DNA of 49,078 nucleotides from a virus, in IMG/VR virus record IMGVR_UViG_3300049825_000054, positions 1 to 49,078 of that record, one strand, 5' to 3'. The notes beneath the pieces were generated by a model. That model was given only the letters and a program-made list of their open reading frames with translations, was not told where the DNA came from and made no database searches. Shown here piece after piece: positions 37,361-46,607 of this stretch (positions are counted from its first letter, which is position 1; the number at the start of each line of letters is the position of its first letter). The position numbers and the translations under genes were made by a program.

Positions 37361-38311
37361 TTAGACCTGATCAGTGTCAGTAACAACACAAACCATGTTT
37401 TCAGGACGATAGAGCTTGAACGCATAGCGCGCAGTCGTTACGTATTCCTCGCGCTGAAGGTCCTTGTTATACTCACTATCAACCTTCGGAGCCTGACGGA
37501 TTGCACCAACAATAGGTAGTGCAGTCGAGTCAGCAGAGAAGAACAGGTTGTTCACGCCAACCGTCGAAGTGATCGAGTTAATAGTCTCAGAGCCAGTATT
37601 CAACTTCAAGAACTGGCTAACGTAAACGTCAAAGCCGTAGATGTTTTTGACGAAGCGCATACCAGAGACATGACCACTAGAGATGATGCCTTCCCAGCGC
37701 GGGTTGTTAGAGACGTTAACAAGATTGCTAAGAGTATTCAGATTATACTCTACAGACGGATCAACAACAGCTACGAGGTTCGTCAAGGGTACGTTAGCCT
37801 TTTCAAGAGCGTAGAGAGCCTTTGCGAAATCCTGCGGAGCCATTACTTCGTTAGTACCGCTACCGATAAAGCGGTGGCTTGCACCGTTGATCTGATTGAG
37901 GTTGGACGAAGTCTGGCCATCAGGCCCGACGGAAAGAATTTTGCTTTCCATTGAAGTCTGAATAGCTCGGTTCTGCTTCGGCACAAAGCTGGACACAAGG
38001 CGGGACATATAGAAAGAGTCCTGCTTCATGCGTTCCGTAATATACGTAGCAGAAGACTTGTACTGGTCAATACTGAACGTAAAGTTACCAGTATCCATTG
38101 CAGTGTAGCGAACTGCCTGACCTTCGGCGTAGTCAAGCACTTCAGCCTGACCAATAGAAGGGATGTTCAGCGTATCGCCGTCGGGGAAGTCTGTGATAAT
38201 ATCCACATACTTCATTGCCATGAGGTCTGCCTGAAAGACCTCCTTGAGTTGCGCTGACCAAAGATTCGTGCGAACCAGATGGTCATTGCTAGAATAACTA
38301 AAACCACTCAT
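37361..38311 (-). CDS. Major capsid protein, 316 aa
   Basis: It follows the scaffold gene and has AAGGAATTAACCTATG as start. The opening MSGFSYSSNDHLVRTNLWSA, the segment NIPSIGQAEVLDYAEGQAVRY and the C-terminal EEYVTTARYAFKLYRPENMV are features of HK97-fold capsid proteins of podoviruses. No separate protease is visible, and the scaffold shows none either, so assembly probably resembles the T7/P22 style. Confidence 0.85.
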   Translation of the reverse strand: MSGFSYSSNDHLVRTNLWSAQLKEVFQADLMAMKYVDIITDFPDGDTLNIPSIGQAEVLDYAEGQAVRYTAMDTGNFTFSIDQYKSSATYITERMKQDSFYMSRLVSSFVPKQNRAIQTSMESKILSVGPDGQTSSNLNQINGASHRFIGSGTNEVMAPQDFAKALYALEKANVPLTNLVAVVDPSVEYNLNTLSNLVNVSNNPRWEGIISSGHVSGMRFVKNIYGFDVYVSQFLKLNTGSETINSITSTVGVNNLFFSADSTALPIVGAIRQAPKVDSEYNKDLQREEYVTTARYAFKLYRPENMVCVVTDTDQV

Positions 38312-38322
38312 AGGTTAATTCC

Positions 38323-39102
38323 TTATTTTGAGAGATCGAAGAATTTCTCCCCAAGTTTTAGAGCGTCTGAGTGGAGTTGATTTTGTATAGCAGGAGTCCA
38401 GTACTTCTTTAAATCCTTCTTTCGCAGCTCTTCGTACCAAGACATGGTGCGTTCACCGGAATTGCTGGGACCAGACAAAGCTTGACCTGTAGTATTGATA
38501 CCGCGTTCATTAAACAAACTAGGTATTTTCTGAGGTGGCTCTTTTGGGGCGCCCAGAAGATTGAACAATACCGAAGGTCTTGTCTGCGCGAGTTCTTCAA
38601 AATACTCAAGAGGCTCTCCAAGTTCCTTAGCGCGGCGAATAGCGATAGTCTGCCATTCCGCACCATATAGTTCTTGTAGCTTCTGCTGTGTAGTTTGAAG
38701 GTTTGTCTTGCGGCGTACTTCTTCTTCCTTCTTACTAAGCAACTTCTCAACGTCTTCAACTGTAAGAGAAGGTTGAGCGGAATTTTTGTTCTGTTCACCC
38801 GAGTTGTTTGTATCACTCGGATTACTGGCAACTTCCTTAACAGGTGACTGCTTGGCAAGTCTAGTCACTTGCTCTTCAACAGACAACCTCTTTTCTAGTT
38901 CACTTCGCAGAGCAGCTAGTTCAGCCTCACGACGTTTGATCGTCTTGTCGGCCTCTACTTTGCTCTTAATCAGAATTTTAGTGTCGGCCCATTGTTTGCC
39001 TTCACCAATAAAGTCTTCTGGATTAAGTTCTGCAGGAGCATTAGAATCGACTTCCTCGTTGTCGTCGAGTTCGCCGGTAAACAAAGTGTTCTGATTGGTC
39101 AT
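38323..39102 (-). CDS. Scaffolding protein, 259 aa
   Basis: I chose ATG 39102 over a TTG at 39105. The sequence is acidic at the N-terminus (GELDDNEEVDSNAPAELNPE), then a long charged coiled coil (KTIKRREAELAALRSELEKR) and an Asn/Ser-rich linker. These are hallmarks of phage scaffolds, and the gene lies just before the capsid gene. It would guide prohead assembly and then leave. Confidence 0.85.
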   Translation of the reverse strand: MTNQNTLFTGELDDNEEVDSNAPAELNPEDFIGEGKQWADTKILIKSKVEADKTIKRREAELAALRSELEKRLSVEEQVTRLAKQSPVKEVASNPSDTNNSGEQNKNSAQPSLTVEDVEKLLSKKEEEVRRKTNLQTTQQKLQELYGAEWQTIAIRRAKELGEPLEYFEELAQTRPSVLFNLLGAPKEPPQKIPSLFNERGINTTGQALSGPSNSGERTMSWYEELRKKDLKKYWTPAIQNQLHSDALKLGEKFFDLSK

Positions 39103-39108
39103 CAAGAA

Positions 39109-39366
39109 TTAGTCCTTTTTGTTATCGAAAAGTTCCCTGATAAATAAAAGCTCAGATAACTTTCCATTTTGAAAGGCCTGCAAGTGCGTCCAGTCCGGTG
39201 TCTTGTAGTCCTCTTCGTTAAATCCTTTTCTTTCTATTGACTCATACCTAGCTTGTAGGATTTTTATAAGCTGGGTGATGAATAGACTGTTACCAGTTAG
39301 TGTCTGCTTAACAGCTTCTGCTTGGTCGTTATCGAGACCTTGCAGCCAAATTGTTTTAACCGCCAA
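39109..39366 (-). CDS. Small protein between portal and scaffold, 85 aa
   Basis: AAGGAGG within the portal end and an 8-nt spacer select TTG 39366. The product MAVKTIWLQGLDNDQAEAVK then FIRELFDNKKD is helical and acidic. Small proteins at this place occur in several podoviruses but have no firm function; head assembly is plausible. Confidence 0.65.
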   Translation of the reverse strand: MAVKTIWLQGLDNDQAEAVKQTLTGNSLFITQLIKILQARYESIERKGFNEEDYKTPDWTHLQAFQNGKLSELLFIRELFDNKKD

Positions 39367-41173
39367 AGTTTATACCTCCTTGCGGTGGTGGGGCTGTATC
39401 CCCCGGAGTAATACCAGCAGGTGTACCTGCTTCCATTAGTTGCTGTTCTGTGCCAGCATTATGCAGACTTGCTGCTTTCTGCTGCTCAGTTAGTCTAATG
39501 TATGGCTTCACGATGCCATAGTCATCAAGATCAAGTAGGTTCTCGATAAGGTAGGCAAGTTTCTCAGAAGAGAAGTGAACCTTAATGTCTGGGTCCTGCC
39601 CTACGGCACTGGCGTAGAATTCATTTAAGTTCTGAACCTTTTCAGCACGTTCAGCAAAGTTTCTCGCTGCCATTGGCTTGATGCGGCCACTACCAGAAAT
39701 ATCTTCTTTTGTAATTTCAACAAATACATCGGAGTTAGTCTCTTCATCAAAGACACGGATAGTAGTTACCTTCATCTTGCGACGATACATTTCAAGCATA
39801 TCGTTCAAGAGAGGTTCGAGGATTTGTTCCTCGAATTGCTTGATCTTAGACTGGAAGATACGGGCAGCAGCATTTTCCAACCGCTGGACTTCGTATGCAG
39901 TCTTTTCGCCCGGAGTTCTAAAGCCCGCAGCTTCTTTAGGGCTGCCTGCCATCTCCTCCATCAAGTTCATCAAGTTCTGGATTTCAAGGTTGGCGTTCAA
40001 GACGTTGCCCTCTGGAGCAAGTACCTTTACATCGCCATCATCACCGACATAAATGCGTTCAAATGGACCCCATTTAAAGTCCTCTACCAAACCTTTAATC
40101 AATAGTGGGGGAGCAGCAACAAGATCAAAGATGTCTGCCTTTAGGTTTTCAATATGATCTACACGGTATTGCATACCAACAAGATTATCAAGTGGACCCA
40201 TGGCCCAGAGGCTATCTTGACGAACACGCCAAGGAACAGCATAGAAACCATCGTGACCAAGATCACTAGGATTAGGGATGATATTAACAAGTTTATGACG
40301 ATCTACAATAGTAACAATTACGTTTCTATGAAGCTTCTTGGCATTGATGTCGTAATAGTCACCGTAGAAGGTAAGTACTTCAACGTATCCAGAGCGCAGA
40401 TAGGCTACAAAATCCGTAAAACCAGCAACATTAAGAATAGTATTCTTGACTTGTTCACCAACACCTGTGGTCTGGTGTGCTGAAGTACGAATTTCTGAAA
40501 GATAGTCAAACAACTTCTGGTACGCTTCAGCGTTATCTGGTGAAGTCTGTTGATTGATAACCTTGGCCAGATCACCAAGCGTCATCAGGCTTCGCTCAAA
40601 TTTACCAGTCCTGTAGAAGCTGGGGGCAATTGGGTTAAAAGCAATATCTACTGGGCTTATACGCTTTGGCAGTGGACCGTTATATCCAACTTTTTCCCGG
40701 CTGCCATCTTCTACGATATAACTATCGTCAATCCACTCTGCCCTAACAATGCCCATGCCATAGTCAATGTAATCCAAGACTACTTTAGCAATTTCTGACT
40801 TGAACTCTGGGCGCTCAAGTGTATTCTGCATAAGACTCTCTATAGCCTCTGACTTTTTCTTAGTCTGGTCGTCTAGTGTATCACCATGCCAGTACAGCCA
40901 GCAGTTCTTGGGAAACATGGCTGCCATATAGTTAGCGAACAAGTTATCCCTGATCTGGCAAAGCTTGGGGATAGTTGTTTTATTCTTCCACGGCAACTGC
41001 GCATTAGTAGTCTTAGTAGTATCCGTTGCGTAGATGTACCGCTGTGTTTCAGCTTTTTCAGCAAGCCAGTTACCGCGCTTGGAGTCCCAATCCATGTACA
41101 GATTGACTAACTCCATTGCAATAGAGTCTGGTGTTAGTGTGTCTTCGAGTGTTACTGTGCTTGAGTTTGTCAA
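39356..41173 (-). CDS. Portal (head-tail connector) protein, 605 aa
   Basis: The gene lies directly after the large terminase. Features include AQLPWKNKTTIPKLCQIRDN, then PISPVDIAFNP-like segment (PKRISPVDIAFNPIAPSFYR), a crown/wing region with MGPLDNLVGMQYRVDHIENL, and a Gln/Gly/Pro-rich C-terminus. The size is within the usual range (500-750). Start TTG 41173 overlaps the terminase stop. It should form the dodecameric DNA channel of the head. Confidence 0.88.
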   Translation of the reverse strand: MTNSSTVTLEDTLTPDSIAMELVNLYMDWDSKRGNWLAEKAETQRYIYATDTTKTTNAQLPWKNKTTIPKLCQIRDNLFANYMAAMFPKNCWLYWHGDTLDDQTKKKSEAIESLMQNTLERPEFKSEIAKVVLDYIDYGMGIVRAEWIDDSYIVEDGSREKVGYNGPLPKRISPVDIAFNPIAPSFYRTGKFERSLMTLGDLAKVINQQTSPDNAEAYQKLFDYLSEIRTSAHQTTGVGEQVKNTILNVAGFTDFVAYLRSGYVEVLTFYGDYYDINAKKLHRNVIVTIVDRHKLVNIIPNPSDLGHDGFYAVPWRVRQDSLWAMGPLDNLVGMQYRVDHIENLKADIFDLVAAPPLLIKGLVEDFKWGPFERIYVGDDGDVKVLAPEGNVLNANLEIQNLMNLMEEMAGSPKEAAGFRTPGEKTAYEVQRLENAAARIFQSKIKQFEEQILEPLLNDMLEMYRRKMKVTTIRVFDEETNSDVFVEITKEDISGSGRIKPMAARNFAERAEKVQNLNEFYASAVGQDPDIKVHFSSEKLAYLIENLLDLDDYGIVKPYIRLTEQQKAASLHNAGTEQQLMEAGTPAGITPGDTAPPPQGGINFGG

Positions 41174-42723
41174 TTAAAAGCAATCCCACCAAATCGTTGA
41201 TTAATTAATTTAGAATTATTCCAGCTAGACATCCTGTTAGTACTCATACCCCCAGTAGGAGGAATACAGATTTCTATACAGCTAGCCAAGGCATCCTTGA
41301 TGTCGTCATGAGGAGGGTTCTGGAGATAAAGCTCCTCTTCAAGAGCTTGTGTATTTCCCCCCATATAGTGCCATATTTGCCTATTAGAGTACCTAGGCTG
41401 TAAGATAGCCTCAAGACGCTCTTCCTTAGCTCCGTCGTGTCTAGTAGGTCTATGGTCTACAATACTAAGAGCCAGACCATTCCTACGAATGTAGTTATCT
41501 TTTAGGTCCTGCACGATTACCTGCTGTGCAGCAGTTACTTCGCAACGAAGCTTTCTGAAATCCCATTTTACATGAAGTCTAAGTATCTTCTCAAAATAAT
41601 CAGAAATTAGTGTTGTCTTGAAGCGTTCAATGTCCAAGATGTAGATACTGTTATCAGGGTCAATACCACAAACTACAATACTGCTAAAGTCCGCTCTTTG
41701 TCGAAGACTGTAAGCAAAGTCGATAGCAGCAAATACATTCAGGCGCTTGCCCCCGTAGGACCACTTGCCATCTGTTCTTTTCAGTTTGGCGCGGTCGTAG
41801 TACTGGAAGTATTCCTGTTTGATAGAGGCATTGGAAATATCGTTAGGATCGTTATAGTACTGAGCACGAAACTGGGTTTTGTCGATGTACTGACTGCGCT
41901 TGCGCGCTAGAATAGCTTGGTCAAAGCCAAACCACTTGCCATCCGTCCTTTGCTGCCTAGGCCAGAGGTATTCACCCGTGCCATCACCAACTGACTCAAC
42001 ACGTCGCTCAAAGATTTCGTAGAGTGGCTCATCACTTTCAAGCTCTCCGTCTTCAGCGTACAACTCCACTTTCTTGCTCATAAGCTCGTTGTATAGGTCT
42101 TTAGGATGGTAACGTGTGCCTACGATCCATTCTTTTGCATCAGCACCTTCGATAGAAGCAAGAAGACTGTATTGGCGAGCTACTTTATCTCTTCCTTCTT
42201 CTGTATAAGCTGTATCATTAGTAACTGCGTCATCTAGAATAGCTATATCGCAGTGCATACCAACTACGTTAGTAGTCAGACCTGCAGTAAACACAGTAGG
42301 ATCACGAATAGCTTCTACTTTACGAAGAGGATGATCCACAGAGATTTCAGACAGAGACCACTTCTCGCGCTTACCTTCATCATCATTCACCATCTCTGGC
42401 CAGTATTTCTTGTACTGCGGGCTGGTTAGAATGTGTTTGATAAAGCCTAACTGCTTCTCTGCAAGATTAGCAGTACTGGAAATATACAGAATACGAACTG
42501 CTGGATTGACTGTAATAGCGTGAGCTGCGCGATAAGCAATCAAGGCTGATTTCATGTGATCACGAGGAAGCAAAACCATCTGGTGAGACTTAGCATCGCT
42601 TCTGTTCCACCATGAAATAAGTTCTTTATGAACTGAACCTAGTAGTCTATTTGGTGCGACTAGAGCAATAAAGTGAAGTAAACTACTTTCTGCTATCTGG
42701 CGAATTTCATCTTGTTTTGCCAT
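41170..42723 (-). CDS. terL: Large terminase subunit, 517 aa
   Basis: MVLLPRDHMKSALIAYRAAH (Walker A variant, residues 52-59), CDIAILDDAVTND (Walker B, about 159-166), and a nuclease domain with NVFAAIDFAYSLRQRADFSS and PPHDDIKDALASC give the full ATPase-nuclease layout. It packages DNA into proheads through the portal. ATG 42723 overlaps the tailspike stop (TAATG). It is separated from the small-terminase gene by over 5 kb of tail genes. Confidence 0.92.
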   Translation of the reverse strand: MAKQDEIRQIAESSLLHFIALVAPNRLLGSVHKELISWWNRSDAKSHQMVLLPRDHMKSALIAYRAAHAITVNPAVRILYISSTANLAEKQLGFIKHILTSPQYKKYWPEMVNDDEGKREKWSLSEISVDHPLRKVEAIRDPTVFTAGLTTNVVGMHCDIAILDDAVTNDTAYTEEGRDKVARQYSLLASIEGADAKEWIVGTRYHPKDLYNELMSKKVELYAEDGELESDEPLYEIFERRVESVGDGTGEYLWPRQQRTDGKWFGFDQAILARKRSQYIDKTQFRAQYYNDPNDISNASIKQEYFQYYDRAKLKRTDGKWSYGGKRLNVFAAIDFAYSLRQRADFSSIVVCGIDPDNSIYILDIERFKTTLISDYFEKILRLHVKWDFRKLRCEVTAAQQVIVQDLKDNYIRRNGLALSIVDHRPTRHDGAKEERLEAILQPRYSNRQIWHYMGGNTQALEEELYLQNPPHDDIKDALASCIEICIPPTGGMSTNRMSSWNNSKLINQRFGGIAFN

Positions 42724-45245
42724 TACACACTTCTGCTATTGTCATTCTGTATACCGGCTACATAATTAGACAGTGCGCCAGAAGAGTACTTTGCTAGATT
42801 ATAGTTACTATTATTCAATCGTATCTGATTAGGTGTGGATGTATTTACTAGTCCAATCGGAGAAACACACCTTTTGGTCGAGTTGTCAGCATCACCCATA
42901 AAATAGCAATTAGAGAAAATATCTTGATTATTTAGATCGGAAAATACCGCGTCGTAGTAGGAGGCGTCGGCTAACTGTCCATTATTTTGAAATTTCAAAA
43001 ATCCAAAGTGTCTGCCACCTTTGTATCCTGTAGTGTTAGCAGCAACATTAAGACCCTCTTTCCAGTTATGGTCTAGACTGCCCTGCAGCCAAGTAAGGTC
43101 TGCGCAAGGGCCTAGAATCGTGGCACCTATATTGCAGAAGAAACTAGCGCAATACTCTAGGATGTTCTGACTGCCAGACCTAAAAATAAAACCATTAGGA
43201 GCAGAAGCTGCGGTAGGGTTTCCATTAGCATAGACATTCCGGCAAACTACGTCGAATGTGTCAAAATCGTAAGTATACGCCGAGTTGTTATTACCGCAAA
43301 GATATGCGTTAACATTTGTCAGGTATGACTGTCTTTTAGAGCCAACAACCAAAGCGCCAGATTTACAATCTTGAAAATATACATTGTCTAGAATAATGCC
43401 AACAGGATAACCACCGCCAGAAGTATCTGCTGGTGCAAATATTAAATAGTTCCCAGTAACCCCGGGATTGTTTGCTGTGTTACCTGCAAAACCTATATTC
43501 TCAAATTTTACGTAGTCTAGATTATTACTATCTGTTGCAGTAGCTCCCGGAGAGCAAGTAAATAAATGATTTGAGCCGACCAAGCCGGGCTTCAGCATAA
43601 ATGAAGCTATTTTCTTACCTGTATATGGTGCCTGAGCGTAAAAAAATCCTTTATGGCTAGTATGCTCAGATTTGATAGTCAAACTTCGGCCACCCACTCC
43701 ACCAACAGTCAGAGGCCCGGTTACTACAGGGGCAGGTCCGCCATCATGCCAGAGTGTCTCTCCATACTCGTAAGCCTTTGAGATAGCAGTTTCCATTTTT
43801 GTTGTATTATCGGTAAAGCCGTCAAACGCAACACCAAAATCAGACATATACATTCTATTATCGAGGCGCTGTTTTACAGAAACTTTTACAGACCCAGCTT
43901 CAGAACGCTGGTGTGTAATATCTCCTGATGTCTGTCCAAGACCAAACCCAGACCCTATAACAGAGACAACTCTATACTTGCCTGCGTAGTACGCAATGTT
44001 AATAACAGCTTCTTCATTTGCTGTATTTAGTGAAGAAAATGGAGCTTGTCCTGCCCAGTCCAGCGCAGGTGGCCATACAATGGTTCTAGTAGTGCTAGAG
44101 TTATCCTTTGTAAGGACAATCACAAAGTCTGAATTAGCCCTTGGGTTAGAAAATGTAAATGTAGTGCTAATCCCAACGGCTACGGAGAACAGATTATAGG
44201 TATCCCAATCAAGGTCGGTTGTAGCACTAGCCGTTATAGGTATTTCCCTACGCAATATTACACCGTCTCTTTCACGATCATTACGGAATTCTCTGGCAAG
44301 CCTCTGACCATAGTATACGTGCTCCGTGTCTTTGTTGTACCAGTGTTGCTTGTCATAGAGTCCTGTAAGTCCTGCATCTTTTCCAGTTGAGGTGAGAGCT
44401 ACGCTAAAACCTAGTATGTTTATGCTGCCAGACAAAGCTGACAAAGTTTTAGTCTTGTAGATATTAGCACTTTGCCCAGCTAGAGCAATTGCTCTGGAAT
44501 TAGCAGTAAGTTTGATACCGTGCTTTAACGCTACATCTTGCCCAGCTAGTGTAACTGCGCCAGAACTAGTTGTAAGTTTTCTGGAGCTTTTTATGCTGGC
44601 AGATTGGCCTACTAAAGTAATAGCACTAGAGCTTGAAATAAGACTCCTAGCTACCTTTAGATTAGCCAGTCCACCGGCTAGAATTACTGCACCGTGCGTA
44701 GCAGTAAGAGTGTAAGGCGCTCCTGTTGAGCCAGTAAAAGTTAGTGTAGCATTTTGGCCAGCTAGTGTAACTGTGCCAGAATTAGCAACAAGGCGAATGC
44801 CATGTTTCAGTGTTACAGATTGACCGGCTAGAGCTACGGTGCCCGAATTAGCGGTAAGTCTGATACCGTGGGCTAGATTAGCATTCTGTCCTGCTAGTGC
44901 TATAGCAGCAGAGTTAGCTGTAATTCTTCTGGAAGACTTTACATTAGCACTTTGCCCAGCTAATGTTACTGTGCCAGAGTTGGCAGTAAGACGTATAACA
45001 TGATTTAGTGCAGCATTCTGACCAGTAAGGATAACTGCGCCTGAGTTAGCAGTAATTTTTCTAGAAGACTTTACATTAGCACTTTGCCCTGCTAGTGTAA
45101 TAGCCCCGGAATTAGCTGTTAAAACATAAGCCCCGCTAGTAGCGGTAACCAATAAATCTCTAGTAAACCACCCTTCCGGCCTTGCCTTCTTGTCAAACCA
45201 CGAACGCGGGTCCAGAAGCGGCGAAAATGTGCCGAGCCGTGCCAT
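42723..45245 (-). CDS. Tailspike with 11 repeats and beta-helix, 840 aa
   Basis: After a short head (MARLGTFSPLLDPRSWFDKK), residues about 43-290 hold eleven units of about 22 residues with the core TANSGAVTLAGQSA. From about residue 470, FGVAFDGFTDNTTKMETAIS starts a right-handed beta-helix, as in pectate-lyase-like tailspikes. The spike probably recognises or degrades capsule or LPS; the repeats may act as an extendable stem. I see no obvious catalytic residues. Confidence 0.8.
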   Translation of the reverse strand: MARLGTFSPLLDPRSWFDKKARPEGWFTRDLLVTATSGAYVLTANSGAITLAGQSANVKSSRKITANSGAVILTGQNAALNHVIRLTANSGTVTLAGQSANVKSSRRITANSAAIALAGQNANLAHGIRLTANSGTVALAGQSVTLKHGIRLVANSGTVTLAGQNATLTFTGSTGAPYTLTATHGAVILAGGLANLKVARSLISSSSAITLVGQSASIKSSRKLTTSSGAVTLAGQDVALKHGIKLTANSRAIALAGQSANIYKTKTLSALSGSINILGFSVALTSTGKDAGLTGLYDKQHWYNKDTEHVYYGQRLAREFRNDRERDGVILRREIPITASATTDLDWDTYNLFSVAVGISTTFTFSNPRANSDFVIVLTKDNSSTTRTIVWPPALDWAGQAPFSSLNTANEEAVINIAYYAGKYRVVSVIGSGFGLGQTSGDITHQRSEAGSVKVSVKQRLDNRMYMSDFGVAFDGFTDNTTKMETAISKAYEYGETLWHDGGPAPVVTGPLTVGGVGGRSLTIKSEHTSHKGFFYAQAPYTGKKIASFMLKPGLVGSNHLFTCSPGATATDSNNLDYVKFENIGFAGNTANNPGVTGNYLIFAPADTSGGGYPVGIILDNVYFQDCKSGALVVGSKRQSYLTNVNAYLCGNNNSAYTYDFDTFDVVCRNVYANGNPTAASAPNGFIFRSGSQNILEYCASFFCNIGATILGPCADLTWLQGSLDHNWKEGLNVAANTTGYKGGRHFGFLKFQNNGQLADASYYDAVFSDLNNQDIFSNCYFMGDADNSTKRCVSPIGLVNTSTPNQIRLNNSNYNLAKYSSGALSNYVAGIQNDNSRSV
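44376..45119 (-). repeat. 66-bp tandem repeats in tailspike stem
   Basis: Eleven in-frame units of about 66 bp encode a TANSGAxxLAGQxA core; one unit carries a 6-residue insertion. Two alternating sub-types are visible, ending VKSSRK or LKHGIR. Such arrays can change length by recombination. Confidence 0.75.
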
Positions 45246-45246
45246 G

Positions 45247-46152
45247 TTACGTCACTGCAGCGTAGATGGATACACCTCCGGCTGTGATTGCTGCTGCGGG
45301 GTCTGGCAATGCTGTGGTAAGACCTGTGGTTGACGCGCCATGCAGAATAGGTGTTGTGCCTGCTAGCTGCCCGCCCGTCTTGGACGTGCCACCCTTCGTG
45401 GTGATAATAGTCGTCGCCGTCATCATAAGACCGATGTAGTAAAGTCCAGACGATGGAACGCGGTAAGGCGTCGTCATGTTGAGAGTCTTGAGTGTGTTTG
45501 CAGCCCATGCTGTGGTTGTCTGGTTAGCCGACTGTGCCCGCAAATTTCTATTGGCGTCATACAGCGCAAAGAAATAATTAGTAGGCGTACCGGCTGCCGT
45601 GGTGGCGCTCGAAATGCTGATTGCACTTACAAGCTGCCCGGCCTTCAGGTAGATGGATTGCAGGAATAGCGTGCCGGAAGCAGTAGGAACAACCGTATTC
45701 ACTTCCGGGCATGTCTCTCGCGGCATGGTTTCCGCAATTGTGCCCGTGATGCCAAGATTAGCGACAGGCGGGCCTGCATAGGTGTATTCCGCACCTTGCA
45801 CGTCATGATGTGTCCAGTTGCCATTTTCAGCTAGCACAAGGTTTTCACCCGGAAGTAGCGTGACGCCCATCAGGTCTTCTGATGTCGTTCCGTCAAAATG
45901 CTGCACCGTAACTTGTGTTGCGACAGTAGCATGAGAATTCGTGATGTTGAGATGCTGAACGCTGCGCTGCGTCGAAGCAGCAGGAGAAGCAACGACAGTC
46001 GTGGTTGTGGCTGTAACGATGGCGGCCGTATTCGTGCGGCCCGGAGTAACGGTTGTGCCGTTCAGGTCTACCCACGACGCATGAACGTCAACATCAGCAG
46101 CAGCGCCAGTGACGATACGAAGAATATCTGATGTTGAAGTAAGTAGAAGCAT
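45247..46152 (-). CDS. Tail or fibre accessory protein, 301 aa
   Basis: ATG 46152 overlaps the previous stop. The sequence is Thr/Ala/Val-rich with beta-strand patterning (TVQHFDGTTSEDLMGVTLLP and GTLFLQSIYLKAGQLVSAIS). Its base composition is visibly more GC-rich than its neighbours. It lies immediately before the tailspike and may be an appendage or decoration protein, possibly gained by exchange of tail modules. Confidence 0.65.
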   Translation of the reverse strand: MLLLTSTSDILRIVTGAAADVDVHASWVDLNGTTVTPGRTNTAAIVTATTTTVVASPAASTQRSVQHLNITNSHATVATQVTVQHFDGTTSEDLMGVTLLPGENLVLAENGNWTHHDVQGAEYTYAGPPVANLGITGTIAETMPRETCPEVNTVVPTASGTLFLQSIYLKAGQLVSAISISSATTAAGTPTNYFFALYDANRNLRAQSANQTTTAWAANTLKTLNMTTPYRVPSSGLYYIGLMMTATTIITTKGGTSKTGGQLAGTTPILHGASTTGLTTALPDPAAAITAGGVSIYAAVT

Positions 46153-46592
46153 TAAGACACCGTGATAATCGTTGCACCAAAGTCAAGAGTAAGAGACTCG
46201 GTATCAAGCAAGGTTAGTGCAGAACCATAGTCCCAGTAACCAATCAGCGGGTCTACAATAGGTGTAGTAGGCGTATCGTTATACAACACAGCGTAACGGA
46301 ATGGACCTACAGATGCGCCTGCGGCAGTAAATACTTCGTCGGCACAAGCAAGAGAGCCTGTACCACCAGTCTCAGTATAAGTTACAGAGTCTAGGGTAAG
46401 ACCACCACCGGCACCGCCGGTATAGCCACCACCAGTACCAATCTGAGTGATGTCAGCAAGTGCTACGTGAGTAGCTACGTTAGGCGCTGTATTAGTCAAA
46501 GCAACCTTTAGTACATCCGTACCAAGGACGTGCCTACCTTTTCCTAGCTGCTCCTTGAAATCCTGATAGAATGTAAAAGCTGATGTTGGCAT
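46152..46592 (-). CDS. Small virion-region protein, 146 aa
   Basis: GAGG before ATG 46592 supports the start. The product MPTSAFTFYQDFKEQLGKGR then KVALTNTAPN and GGGYTGGAGGGLTLDSVTYT resembles a short phage structural family with beta-rich segments. It probably belongs to the tail appendage set. Function unknown. Confidence 0.65.
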   Translation of the reverse strand: MPTSAFTFYQDFKEQLGKGRHVLGTDVLKVALTNTAPNVATHVALADITQIGTGGGYTGGAGGGLTLDSVTYTETGGTGSLACADEVFTAAGASVGPFRYAVLYNDTPTTPIVDPLIGYWDYGSALTLLDTESLTLDFGATIITVS

Positions 46593-46607
46593 TAGTTTTC
46601 CTCTTAA

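Noticed and set aside
36845-37519. 224-aa rightward frame opposite capsid genes
   Set aside because: Ser/Arg/Thr-rich shadow of real leftward genes without a ribosome site.
44376-45119. CRISPR-like or intergenic repeat
   Set aside because: The repeats stay in frame within the tailspike gene and have no unique spacers.
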